23,007 nt of DNA from a bacterium (GTDB taxonomy: Bacteria; Latescibacterota; Latescibacteria; Latescibacterales; Latescibacteraceae), in contig JAJFUH010000113.1 of NCBI GenBank assembly GCA_021372535.1, forward strand, positions 1 to 23,007. Direction: 5' to 3'. Below are positions 7,659-14,908 of this stretch, in pieces (the first letter of the stretch is position 1; each line of letters begins with the position of its first letter). Under the pieces are notes generated by a model that did not search any database, was not told where the DNA came from, and worked only from the letters and a program-made list of their open reading frames with translations. Both the position numbers and the translations under genes were made by a program.

Positions 7659-9498
7659 CTTCGAGGTGCTGTTTCAACCGGACGGACTCCGAATCAGGGT
7701 ACCGGGCGGAACGCTCCTGACCGAAGCAATGAAGGCAGCCGGATTTTCGATTCAGCTTGCCTGCGCCGGAACGGGAAAATGCGGGAAGTGCACTGTCGAG
7801 ATTCATCCCGATCCCCCGGAGCCGAACGGATTCGACCGTCAGCATCTCACTGCCGATGAGCTCGCGCGCGGCGTCCGCCTCGCCTGCCAGACGAGAATCG
7901 ACCGCCCCATGAGCGTTCTCATCAGCCCCGGAATTCGTGTGCTCGACGGCAGGATTCTTGTGGACGGTATCGACCGGGTATTCAAACTCAACCCTTCGAT
8001 CGCGAAAACATATACCGAGCTTCCAGAGCCCACCCTCGAGGATCAGACAGCCGACCTGCTCCGTATCAAGCGTGCCCTCGATATAAACGGCGACCGCTGT
8101 CCGGATTTTGACATAGACCTTGTCCGCAATCTCTACAGAATCCTCAGGACCGCTGATTTCAAGGTTACCGTTGTAACCTCGGAAAAACGTGTTGTGGATG
8201 TGGAACCGGGAGACACGACCGGCAGGTTGTACGGCATCGCCTTCGATATCGGTACCACCACGGTTGTGGGGACTGTCATCGAGCTTATGACGGGCCGCGA
8301 GGTTTCCCATGCGTCACGGCTCAATGCACAGGTCGTGTACGGTGAGGATACCATATCACGCATCAAGTACGCTATCGAGAATCCCAACGGACGCCGGGAC
8401 CTGGCGGAAAAAATACAGGGTATCATCAACGAAATCGTCGCTGAAGCTGCGGAAAAAGCGGGCATCGATTCCCATGAAATATACGAGGCGGTTTTTGTGG
8501 GAAACACCACCATGTCCCACCTGTTTCTCGGTTTTAATCCCGAGGGCCTTTCGATGATTCCGTTCGTTCCCGTGACCAATGCACCGGTGAACCTGCGCGC
8601 CATCGATGCCGGGGTCGGGATAAATCCACGGGGAAACATATATGTGCTACCCGGTATCGCGGGATTTGTCGGTTCCGATACCGTCGGGGTCATGCTCGCG
8701 TGTAACTACCTCGAACCGGGGCCTGTCCAGCTTGCAGTCGATATTGGAACAAACGGCGAGCTGGTGCTCAGAAACGACACCATGCTCATGGTCTGTTCAA
8801 CCGCCGCAGGTCCCGCGCTCGAAGGTGCGGCGCTCAGCTGCGGCATGAGAGCCGCAAACGGTGCAATCGAGCATCTCCGCATCACTCCTGATGCCGTGGA
8901 GTATGATGTTATCGGCGATTCCGCGCCCATCGGGCTGTGCGGCTCGGGTATCATCGACATTGTGGCGGAACTGCTCGAAACGGGGATTGTTGATACGCTC
9001 GGCCGTATTCAGACCGGCGGGGAGCTCGCGGGGAAGATTCCCGACTATCTTCTCGATCATATAATAACGCTCAATAACGAACCCGCGTTTTTAATCTGCA
9101 GGGGGGCGCAAGAAGATAAAAGCCGGCGTGATGTTTTCATCACCCAGAGGGATATCCGCCAGATTCAGCTTGCCAAGGGGGCCATCAGCTCGGGCATCAT
9201 CCTTATACTCAAACAGGCGGGTCTTACTCCTGACGATCTCGATGAAATCCTGCTCGCCGGAGCGTTCGGCAACTACATTAAAAAGAGCAGCGCCCGGCGT
9301 ATCGGCCTGCTTCCTGCCATCCCCGCCGAACGTATACGGTTCGTGGGTAATGCAGCCTCGACTGGCGCAAAGATGGCGCTCCTGTCCCGCGATGTGCGCG
9401 ACGATGCCGACCGTATCCGGGCCATGACAAAACACCTTGAGCTTGCGGCCCTGCCGGAGTTCATGAACGTGTACACGGACAGTATGCTTTTCCCGTGA
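7651..9498 (+). CDS. RACo-type ferredoxin/ASKHA corrinoid activation protein
   Basis: A 615-residue protein with the RACo architecture (reductive activator of corrinoid-dependent methyltransferases; DUF4445 family). Known members use a [2Fe-2S] cluster and ATP hydrolysis to re-reduce inactive Co(II) corrinoid proteins. The N-terminal plant-type ferredoxin domain has ligands C38, C44, C47 and C79 (CAGTGKCGKC, then RLACQ). A linker follows, then an ASKHA ATPase fold with AFDIGTTT (D199) and a second phosphate-binding segment, VDIGTNGE (D364). The C-terminal segment LLAGAFGNYI is typical. The frame is open upstream to 7492, but that stretch is the shifted reading of the HAD gene. The ATG at 7651 starts exactly at the ferredoxin domain. 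No corrinoid protein or methyltransferase is encoded in the window, so the partner is elsewhere. Confidence 0.9.
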   Translation: MSDFEVLFQPDGLRIRVPGGTLLTEAMKAAGFSIQLACAGTGKCGKCTVEIHPDPPEPNGFDRQHLTADELARGVRLACQTRIDRPMSVLISPGIRVLDGRILVDGIDRVFKLNPSIAKTYTELPEPTLEDQTADLLRIKRALDINGDRCPDFDIDLVRNLYRILRTADFKVTVVTSEKRVVDVEPGDTTGRLYGIAFDIGTTTVVGTVIELMTGREVSHASRLNAQVVYGEDTISRIKYAIENPNGRRDLAEKIQGIINEIVAEAAEKAGIDSHEIYEAVFVGNTTMSHLFLGFNPEGLSMIPFVPVTNAPVNLRAIDAGVGINPRGNIYVLPGIAGFVGSDTVGVMLACNYLEPGPVQLAVDIGTNGELVLRNDTMLMVCSTAAGPALEGAALSCGMRAANGAIEHLRITPDAVEYDVIGDSAPIGLCGSGIIDIVAELLETGIVDTLGRIQTGGELAGKIPDYLLDHIITLNNEPAFLICRGAQEDKSRRDVFITQRDIRQIQLAKGAISSGIILILKQAGLTPDDLDEILLAGAFGNYIKKSSARRIGLLPAIPAERIRFVGNAASTGAKMALLSRDVRDDADRIRAMTKHLELAALPEFMNVYTDSMLFP

Positions 9499-9505
9499 GG
9501 GAACC

Positions 9506-10168
9506 ATGAAGATCATCGACGACTACAGGGCGGTTTTCGAGCGCGATCCGGCGGCGCGGGGATTCTGGGCGAGGATCAACGTTATCCTTACATACCCCGG
9601 TTTCCATGCGATCTGCCTCCATCGGCTCGCACATTCCATTTATGGGCTCCATATCCCCGTGATCCCTCACCTTATCATGTGGGTGGGAAGGCTCCTTACG
9701 GGGGTCGAAATTCATCCCGCCGCCCGGATCGGAAAAAGTTTCTTTATCGATCACGGCTTCGGTGTGGTTATCGGGGAAACCTCCGAGATCGGCGACAACG
9801 TGACCCTGTTCCAGGGAGTGACCCTTGGCGGTACGGGCAAGGAAAAAGGGAAGCGCCATCCGACGCTCGGGAACAACGTTGTAGCGGGAGCAGGCGCGAA
9901 AATTCTCGGCGGAATAACCATCGGCAACAATGTCTACATCGGCGCGAATGCGGTGGTTCTCAACCCGGTTCCCGACGACTGCACGGTTGTCGGTGTGCCG
10001 GGACGGTGTGTCAAGATCGAGGGGCAGCGTGTCGCGGGCATGAATCTGAGGCACGACCTTCTGCCCGACCCGATTCTGGAACGTTTGGAGAATCTCCAGA
10101 AGGAAATCCATGCCGCCGAGGAGGATATCCGGCGCTGGCACAAGGGGAAAAAAACGACTGAAAAATGA
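9506..10168 (+). CDS. cysE: Serine O-acetyltransferase
   Basis: Serine acetyltransferase makes O-acetylserine from serine and acetyl-CoA, the first step of cysteine synthesis. The 220-residue length fits the shorter EpsC/CysE class. The N-terminal part is helical (residues 1-60). The rest is a left-handed beta helix of hexapeptide repeats. The family motifs FIDHGFGVVIGETSEIG, GVTLGGTGKEKGKRHP and the closing GVPGRCVK are all present. The start lies 7 bp after the RACo stop. It is the last gene of the operon, and its C-terminus is charged, ending in a run of lysines. No cysK is present in the window. Confidence 0.94.
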   Translation: MKIIDDYRAVFERDPAARGFWARINVILTYPGFHAICLHRLAHSIYGLHIPVIPHLIMWVGRLLTGVEIHPAARIGKSFFIDHGFGVVIGETSEIGDNVTLFQGVTLGGTGKEKGKRHPTLGNNVVAGAGAKILGGITIGNNVYIGANAVVLNPVPDDCTVVGVPGRCVKIEGQRVAGMNLRHDLLPDPILERLENLQKEIHAAEEDIRRWHKGKKTTEK

Positions 10169-10194
10169 TGATTATATCGATCTATTCATGATTG

Positions 10195-10223
10195 TTAATA
10201 GAACGCGGATTTACGCGGATCGG
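10195..10223. repeat. CGCGGAT dispersed repeat, copy 1
   Basis: This 29-bp stretch matches 20585-20613 at 28 of 29 positions, beginning TTAATAGAACGCGGAT and continuing with a second CGCGGAT. The copies are 10 kb apart in unrelated spacers, so this is a dispersed repeat family. Confidence 0.75.
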
Positions 10224-10297
10224 GCGCGTTGTTATTTTATGATTATTCAAATAGTGCATAACACCTGCGAATGAAATATTTTACACGTTTAAGTGTC

Positions 10298-10384
10298 ATT
10301 CCCGTGAAAACGGGAATCCGTCATCGATTACCTGTGAAAGAGCGATGTTATACTGGATTCCCAATTCACTTCGTTCCCGGGAAT
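10298..10384. repeat. Paired ATTCCC...GGGAAT palindromes
   Basis: The arms ATTCCCGT (10298-10305) and ACGGGAAT (10310-10317) enclose a GAAA loop. A second, related pair has ATTCCC at 10357-10362 and GGGAAT at 10379-10384. The core motif is the same as in the palindromes at 20163-20189 and 20483-20509. It resembles repetitive extragenic palindromes. Confidence 0.65.
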
Positions 10385-10504
10385 GAGGATACTCATATAA
10401 TCATATTATATTATACGCTGATTGAATAATACGGATTTGATTTAATACTCGCAATTGATTGAATTTATTAACCATATACAGAGCATTACGCGGAGCACCG
10501 TTCA

Positions 10505-11803
10505 ATGGCAGAAAAAAAAGTGATGTTAACCCCGGAAATGGCGCTTGAATACCATCTCGGCGGGAAAATTGGTCTCGATTTGCTCAAACCCCTGAAAAAC
10601 GACAGGGACCTTTCGCTTGCCTACACACCGGGTGTAGCCGAGGCATGCCGTCTCATAGAGAAAGAGCCGGACTTTGTCTGGACCCACACCGCAAAGGGAA
10701 ACATGGTTGCGGTCGTTACCGACGGCACCGCTGTTCTGGGGCTCGGCGATATCGGCGCCCGCGCCTCGATTCCGGTCATGGAGGGCAAGGCCGTACTGTT
10801 CAAGGCGTTTGCCGGTGTTGATGCATGGCCGATACCGCTTGAGGGAGTCAGACAGAACGGCCTGACCGGAAGGAGCGATCCGGATGCGTTTGTCGGGACG
10901 GTGGAGAAGCTCGCTGTCATGTACGGCGGCATCAATATCGAGGATGTGGCGGCTCCCGAGTGCTTCGAAATCGAGGATCGTCTTCGCGGAAAACTTGACA
11001 TCCCCGTTTTTCATGACGACCAGCACGGTACTGCCATTATCAGTCTCGCCGGCCTGAAAAATTACCTCTACCTGACCGGGAAAAAGATCGGCGCAATCAG
11101 GATAGTCATCAACGGCGGCGGTGCTGCGGGTATAAGAATCGGTGAGCTGTTCAGGTTTGCCGGTGCGAACGAAATACTCATGGTCGACTCGAAAGGTGTC
11201 ATCCACGATGGCCGGACAGACCTGACTGCGCAGAAACGTCAGTTCGCTATCACTACAGGCGCCCGTACGCTTGCCGATGCCATGAAAGGTTCGGATGTAT
11301 TCATCGGGGTGTCGAAACCGAATCTCGTCAACCGTGACATGGTGCGGAGCATGGCTCCCGATCCTGCGATATTCGCAATGGCGAACCCAGTGCCCGAAAT
11401 CCTTCCCGAGGAGGTCATGGAAGCCCGCGTCGACGCCTATGTCGCCACCGGACGCTCCGATTACCCGAACCAGATCAACAATGTGCTCGGCTTTCCCTTC
11501 ATCTTCCGCGGCGCGCTCGATGTGAAAGCTTCGGACATCACCATGAACATGAAGGTTGCCTGTTCAAACGCCCTTGCAGGACTTGCCCGTGAGGAAGTGC
11601 CGGACTATATATGCGCGGCTTACGGGGGTATCTGCCTCGAATTCGGCCGCGATTATTTCATACCGAAACCGTTCGACCGCCGCGTGTTTGTCCGGGCGTC
11701 CGCCGCAGTCGCTGAAGCGGCGATACAGGACGGCGTAGCGCGGAAAGTGATCGACATACCCGCATATACGCAGGAGCTTGAACGTAAAGCTGAGCGGCTG
11801 TAG
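10505..11803 (+). CDS. Malic enzyme, NAD(P)-dependent
   Basis: Decarboxylating malate dehydrogenase, converting malate to pyruvate and CO2 with reduction of NAD(P)+. The 432-residue length is the short bacterial form without the phosphotransacetylase-like C-terminal domain of MaeB. The catalytic tyrosine is Y40 in AYTPGVAEAC. The segment MEGKAVLFKAFAGVDAWP carries the catalytic lysine region. The metal-binding segment is FHDDQHGTAI, and the nucleotide-binding motif is INGGGAAGI. MANPVPEI and YPNQINNVLGFPFIFRG are also family signatures. GGAG at 10492-10495 supports the ATG at 10505. It is preceded by a 336-bp spacer and followed by the arsR-type promoter, so it is probably its own unit. Cofactor choice (NAD or NADP) cannot be read securely. 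Confidence 0.95.
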   Translation: MAEKKVMLTPEMALEYHLGGKIGLDLLKPLKNDRDLSLAYTPGVAEACRLIEKEPDFVWTHTAKGNMVAVVTDGTAVLGLGDIGARASIPVMEGKAVLFKAFAGVDAWPIPLEGVRQNGLTGRSDPDAFVGTVEKLAVMYGGINIEDVAAPECFEIEDRLRGKLDIPVFHDDQHGTAIISLAGLKNYLYLTGKKIGAIRIVINGGGAAGIRIGELFRFAGANEILMVDSKGVIHDGRTDLTAQKRQFAITTGARTLADAMKGSDVFIGVSKPNLVNRDMVRSMAPDPAIFAMANPVPEILPEEVMEARVDAYVATGRSDYPNQINNVLGFPFIFRGALDVKASDITMNMKVACSNALAGLAREEVPDYICAAYGGICLEFGRDYFIPKPFDRRVFVRASAAVAEAAIQDGVARKVIDIPAYTQELERKAERL

Positions 11804-11921
11804 ACATAAACATTCCGTGTGTTTTATGATGCGTACAGGATTCCTGCTTATATAATGGCTGATTCTGCAGGTATCATCATATCTGTCAAACCGGTCACCG
11901 AAAAAATGTTGTAAAAAATAC

Positions 11922-11949
11922 TTGACACTGAAGACCGATATGATATATT
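11922..11949 (+). promoter_or_regulatory. Promoter of the ArsR-type gene
   Basis: TTGACA at 11922-11927 is a perfect -35 box. TATATT at 11944-11949 follows after 16 bp. Transcription would start near 11956, leaving a very short leader of about 16 nt before the ATG at 11972. Confidence 0.6.
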
Positions 11950-11957
11950 ACCTGCGT

Positions 11958-11967
11958 AATTACTTAA
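11958..11967. promoter_or_regulatory. Candidate ArsR operator, copy 1
   Basis: The 10-bp string AATTACTTAA lies between the -10 box and the start codon of the regulator, where a repressor would block initiation. The identical string occurs at 12306-12315, before the cysteine-rich gene. Shared placement suggests autoregulation, as is usual for ArsR proteins. Confidence 0.45.
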
Positions 11968-11971
11968 TAAC

Positions 11972-12268
11972 ATGGAGGCTGCCCTGAACGATCCCGGGAA
12001 AATAGCGCGCGTTTTCAAGATTCTGTCGGTTGACACGCGCATCAAAATCCTCGAGCTCGTGAAAGACCGTGCCCTGTGCGTGAACGCCATCGCCAGCCGT
12101 CTCGGCATCACCGCTGCGGCTGCATCGCAGCACCTGAGGATCATGCGTGACGCGGATATCGTTGTCGCCGACAAGGATGGGTATTTCGTCCACTACAGTA
12201 TCAACAGGGAGACTATGGCAGCATGGAAGAACCTTGCCGATACCCTGCTTGTTCCTGAAGAAAAATGA
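11972..12268 (+). CDS. ArsR family winged-helix regulator
   Basis: A 98-residue winged-helix DNA-binding protein of the ArsR/SmtB family. These are usually repressors released from DNA by metals or redox signals. The recognition helix region reads GITAAAASQHLRIMRDADIV, and the wing is KDGYFVHYSI. At the alpha-3 position where classical arsenic/cadmium sensors have CVC, this protein has ALCVNAI, so only C36 remains and the usual thiol pair is absent. The signal is therefore uncertain. No Shine-Dalgarno sequence precedes the ATG at 11972. GGAGG lies inside the frame, just before a CTG at 11984, so either the message is nearly leaderless or a rare CTG start is used. The 50-residue cysteine-rich gene 65 bp downstream is its likely target. 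Confidence 0.88.
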   Translation: MEAALNDPGKIARVFKILSVDTRIKILELVKDRALCVNAIASRLGITAAAASQHLRIMRDADIVVADKDGYFVHYSINRETMAAWKNLADTLLVPEEK

Positions 12269-12291
12269 TGGAATATTTTTTTACAGAGTAT

Positions 12292-12315
12292 TTAAGTATT
12301 ATAGCAATTACTTAA
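12292..12315. promoter_or_regulatory. Candidate ArsR operator, copy 2
   Basis: A perfect inverted repeat, TTAAGTA (12292-12298) and TACTTAA (12309-12315), separated by 10 bp. The right half extends to AATTACTTAA, identical to the element before the arsR-type gene. It lies 18 bp before the start of the cysteine-rich gene. Half-site spacing of 17 bp centre to centre is reasonable for a winged-helix dimer. Confidence 0.5.
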
Positions 12316-12333
12316 CCTATGAGGAGGAATAAA

Positions 12334-12486
12334 ATGTGCAAAACAGGAAATCAGTGCTGTAAGAAAAACAAGCCCGTTCAGAGGCCGCAGGATTGTACAC
12401 CGGAACAGATAACGGCTTGTCATGGTGACGAAACAGAGCATCCCTGCGTAAAACCGGAAAAAGACAAAAAACGCTGCTGCAGATGA
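12334..12486 (+). CDS. Small cysteine-rich protein, candidate metal binder
   Basis: A 50-residue protein with eight cysteines: C2, C8, C9, C21, C29, C38, C48 and C49. Two histidines (H30, H36) are also present. Two CC pairs sit near the two ends (QCCKKNK and KRCCR), and about a quarter of the residues are lysine or arginine. GAGGAGGA directly precedes ATG 12334 at good spacing, one of the strongest ribosome binding sites in the window. No signal peptide or membrane segment is present, so it should be cytosolic. I do not recognise the family. Composition, plus an ArsR regulator with a shared operator-like element next door, suggests a metallothionein-like or metal-chaperone role. This is inference. 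An inverted repeat at 12545-12591 follows. Confidence 0.72.
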   Translation: MCKTGNQCCKKNKPVQRPQDCTPEQITACHGDETEHPCVKPEKDKKRCCR

Positions 12487-12544
12487 GCAGTGCGGAAAAA
12501 TGATTTAAAAAAGCATGGCGCAAAACACTGTTTTGGGAATACAA

Positions 12545-12591
12545 GCTGTCAAGGGCCGGCACGGGATGCCTGTTTTCATACCCTTGACAGC
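12545..12591 (+). terminator. Long-arm inverted repeat after the cysteine-rich gene
   Basis: GCTGTCAAGGG (12545-12555) and CCCTTGACAGC (12581-12591) are perfect 11-bp arms around a 25-nt loop that itself contains GGCACGGGATGCC. There is no T-run, so terminator function is plausible but not certain. It lies between the convergent cysteine-rich and aminotransferase genes. Confidence 0.45.
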
Positions 12592-12669
12592 AATAAACAA
12601 TACATTCGTCCCCGATTAATAATTCGGGAACCGGGCGCGTGAAAAGACACGTTCACCACTCTCATAAAC

Positions 12670-14058
12670 TCACGATTTTCTGTATTTCCCGATCATATCG
12701 TCGACGATCCCGCCAAATACACCAAGACTCTCATCGATAGCGTCGGCGGAGATGCAGAGCGGCGGAGAAATCTTGACCGTGCCGCCGCCCCGGCCGACCG
12801 GCGCAAACATGAGGAGCCCGGACTCGAAACAGCCGCGGATAATCTCGAACGCGAGGTCATCGTCCGGCGCAAGCGTTGTGCGGTCCCTGAGCGCCATGAA
12901 GCCGTACACAAGGCCGCGCCCCTGGAAATCGAAGATGTCACGGTGACGCTCGTGAATCTTCCTGAGACCTTTTTCGAGGCGCTCACCCATGATGCGGGCG
13001 TTTTCGACAAGCCCTTCCTTTTCGATGAGCTCGATCGAGGCGAGGGCGGCGACCGCTCCAATCGGATGACCGGAATGGGTCGAGGTCATCGAACCCGGGC
13101 CGTACATGTTCATGATGTCCTCGCGGCCGACGACAGCGGAAATGGGGAGACTCGACGAAATCCCCTTGCCGAGACACATGATATCCGGCACGATCCCGTG
13201 GTGCTCGAAGCCCCACATCTTTCCGGTTCGTCCGAATCCGGCCTGAACCTCGTCATAAATCATCACGACATTGTACCGGTCGCACCATTCGCGGAGACTC
13301 ACCGCATACTCGTCGGGCATGAAACCGCAGTTCCCTCCCTGGTAGGTCTCGCTCATGACTCCGGCAACGTTCTCCGGGGCTATCCCCTTGTTTTTGAGCG
13401 TCTTAAGGAACAGGTCGAAGCTCTTGTCGAAAACGATGTTCGATCCGGGGAACGGCACCTGGACAAAGGACGGGTCGAGCTCGCCGATCCATTCCTTGAG
13501 CGCCGGTATGCCGCCGGCGAGCTGGGCGCCCAATGTCCTGCCATGGAACGATTCATCGAAGGTCACGAAGACGTTCTTTTTCGGGCCGCCGTGTTTCGTA
13601 CCCCATGTTTTTGCGAGCTTTATGGCGCATTCGGTCGCTTCCGACCCGGTGGTCAGAATGAACGCCCTCGTCATGGACGGCGGAGCTACCTCAACGAGTT
13701 TTCTGGCAAGCTTCGCCCGCGCCCCGGACGGGAAACAGTAGGTGTGAATAAGGCCGCGCTCGGCCTCGGCGATGACCGCATCCCTGATCTCACGGCGCCC
13801 GTGACCGGCATTGGCAACCAGAACACCGCTCGACCAGTCGAGCCATTTGTTTCCGAATGCATCGTAGATGTAAAACCTGTCACCGTGATCCCAGACCACG
13901 GGCGGCTGGCCGCGCATGGAAAACGGCTCGTTGTCGCGGAGCATCTGGAGTATGGGAAGCGATTCCGGCGCGGGGAGAGAGGGCCCCAGGATTGTCCGGT
14001 TCGGCGTTTTGACCGGCTTGACCGGCCGTGGAATAATCGGAAATTCTTTCGATGCCAT
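12670..14058 (-). CDS. Class III aminotransferase (PLP-dependent)
   Basis: A 462-residue fold-type I aminotransferase of class III. The family includes 4-aminobutyrate, ornithine and alanine-glyoxylate aminotransferases and dialkylglycine decarboxylase. The PLP-binding lysine is K298 in CLGKGISSSLP, and D269 in IYDEVQAGFGRTG contacts the pyridine nitrogen. The segment TTGSEATECAIKLAKT binds the cofactor phosphate. The frame is open to 14187, but the longer start would lie upstream of the promoter at 14132-14160, so the ATG at 14058 is chosen. It gives a normal family N-terminus (MASKEFPIIPRP) and has AAGGAA upstream. Substrate specificity cannot be assigned; omega-amino acid to 2-oxoacid transfer is most likely. 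It is convergent with the ArsR locus and borders the AT-rich island. Confidence 0.92.
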   Translation of the reverse strand: MASKEFPIIPRPVKPVKTPNRTILGPSLPAPESLPILQMLRDNEPFSMRGQPPVVWDHGDRFYIYDAFGNKWLDWSSGVLVANAGHGRREIRDAVIAEAERGLIHTYCFPSGARAKLARKLVEVAPPSMTRAFILTTGSEATECAIKLAKTWGTKHGGPKKNVFVTFDESFHGRTLGAQLAGGIPALKEWIGELDPSFVQVPFPGSNIVFDKSFDLFLKTLKNKGIAPENVAGVMSETYQGGNCGFMPDEYAVSLREWCDRYNVVMIYDEVQAGFGRTGKMWGFEHHGIVPDIMCLGKGISSSLPISAVVGREDIMNMYGPGSMTSTHSGHPIGAVAALASIELIEKEGLVENARIMGERLEKGLRKIHERHRDIFDFQGRGLVYGFMALRDRTTLAPDDDLAFEIIRGCFESGLLMFAPVGRGGGTVKISPPLCISADAIDESLGVFGGIVDDMIGKYRKS

Positions 14059-14119
14059 TGTCTTTTCCTTGTAAAAAGCATGTGACCATGTGAAATTACT
14101 GATACTTAAAATGAGAACT

Positions 14120-14133
14120 CTACAATCTTGTAG
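14120..14133. promoter_or_regulatory. Inverted repeat at the aminotransferase transcription start
   Basis: CTACAA and TTGTAG flank a 2-bp centre and overlap the end of the -10 box and the predicted start of transcription. A regulator bound here would block the promoter. The arms are only 6 bp, so chance is possible. Confidence 0.35.
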
Positions 14134-14160
14134 TATAGTGAAAACCGGGGATAAAATCAA
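14132..14160 (-). promoter_or_regulatory. Sigma70-type promoter of the aminotransferase gene
   Basis: Read on the minus strand, TTGATT (14160-14155) and TATACT (14137-14132) are separated by exactly 17 bp. Transcription would begin near 14125, about 67 nt before the ATG at 14058. This supports the shorter start of the gene. Confidence 0.65.
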
Positions 14161-14632
14161 TGGATTTTGAGGGGAAGAATGTATCATTCATGGGCATTCA
14201 GGAGCAATTAACATATTCAAGTGCTTTTAATTAAAAGGTTTATCTTTCCTGCAACACGATGTGTTCCAAGCACCGGAACAGTGCGATCGGGAATCCTGTC
14301 ATCCCCTGTCAACAGGGACTTCAGAGACGATTCTCCCCTCGGATGCATTATCCATGGGAATTCACGGGAAATATTACAGATAAATGCTTTAATTTAAATA
14401 AGATACCTGTTTGACGAAAAATTTACAGCGTTTTCAGGTGTATTAAGCGCGGGATCGATTCTCATTTTTTCGTTGAAAAAAAATACAAAAATAATTTTAG
14501 ACTGGGTAGACAGTATATGCGCGGTTACTTAATATGTATCGCATAAAACATGTAAAGATGAAAAAACACGAAGAAAATGTATCAGGCGTTTTCGATCTTC
14601 CTTAACAAGGTTAATTCAGGTGGATATGTTGA

Positions 14633-14652
14633 GGGTAATTCGTGAATTGCCC
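14633..14652. repeat. GGGTAATTC/GAATTGCCC palindrome
   Basis: The arms at 14633-14641 and 14644-14652 pair with one mismatch over 9 bp. This GAATTGCCCC-type palindrome looks like a dispersed intergenic repeat and lies near the left boundary of the island. Confidence 0.5.
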
Positions 14653-14754
14653 CTGCACAGGAACGACATATACAATCAATAAATCCATGCTTACGGAATA
14701 CTCTGCCGGAAAAGACAAAGGTAGTAACGTTTTTATTATCATAGTAAAAATTAC

Positions 14755-14782
14755 TTGACATGAATTTAAAATTCTGTAATAT
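14755..14782 (+). promoter_or_regulatory. Promoter upstream of the methyltransferase operon
   Basis: TTGACA (14755-14760) is a perfect -35 box, followed after 16 bp by TAATAT (14777-14782) preceded by TG. Transcription would start near 14789, leaving a long leader of about 340 nt before the methyltransferase. Either this leader has a regulatory role or a closer promoter exists. Confidence 0.5.
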
Positions 14783-14887
14783 ATTGTTTATCATTTTCTT
14801 TGAATTCTGATGTTTTAAACTATGCCGTGGTGGAAAGAGAGTAATAAGACATACTGATATTTTGTAAGTAATAATGTTACATTTGGA

Positions 14888-14908
14888 TTATATACAGACT
14901 GTATATAA
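14888..14908. promoter_or_regulatory. Perfect 21-bp palindrome, candidate operator
   Basis: The arms TTATATACAG (14888-14897) and CTGTATATAA (14899-14908) are exact reverse complements around a single A. Odd-length dyads of this size are typical of dimeric helix-turn-helix operators. It lies between the promoter candidate and the methyltransferase gene. No regulator gene accompanies the two-gene cluster, so the binding protein would be encoded elsewhere. Confidence 0.5.

Larger units (their letters stand above)
10169..10504. other. Intergenic spacer with palindromic repeats and no gene
   Basis: No coding sequence is evident. It holds a CGCGGAT repeat (10195-10223), two ATTCCC/GGGAAT palindromes (10298-10384) and AT-rich sequence before the malic enzyme. 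Confidence 0.7.

Noticed and set aside
12943-14085. 380-codon open frame on the plus strand opposite the aminotransferase
   Set aside because: GC-rich genes often leave the opposite strand open. The aminotransferase on the minus strand has full catalytic motifs and its own promoter.
14103-14532. Further TACTTAA half-sites near 14103 and 14526 considered as part of an ArsR regulon
   Set aside because: A 7-bp string is expected a few times in a window of this size, more in AT-rich spacers, and these copies lack the second half-site.
14582-14794. 70-codon open frame on the minus strand in the island's left flank
   Set aside because: No ribosome binding site, and it crosses a palindromic repeat whose translation produces the only protein-like segment.
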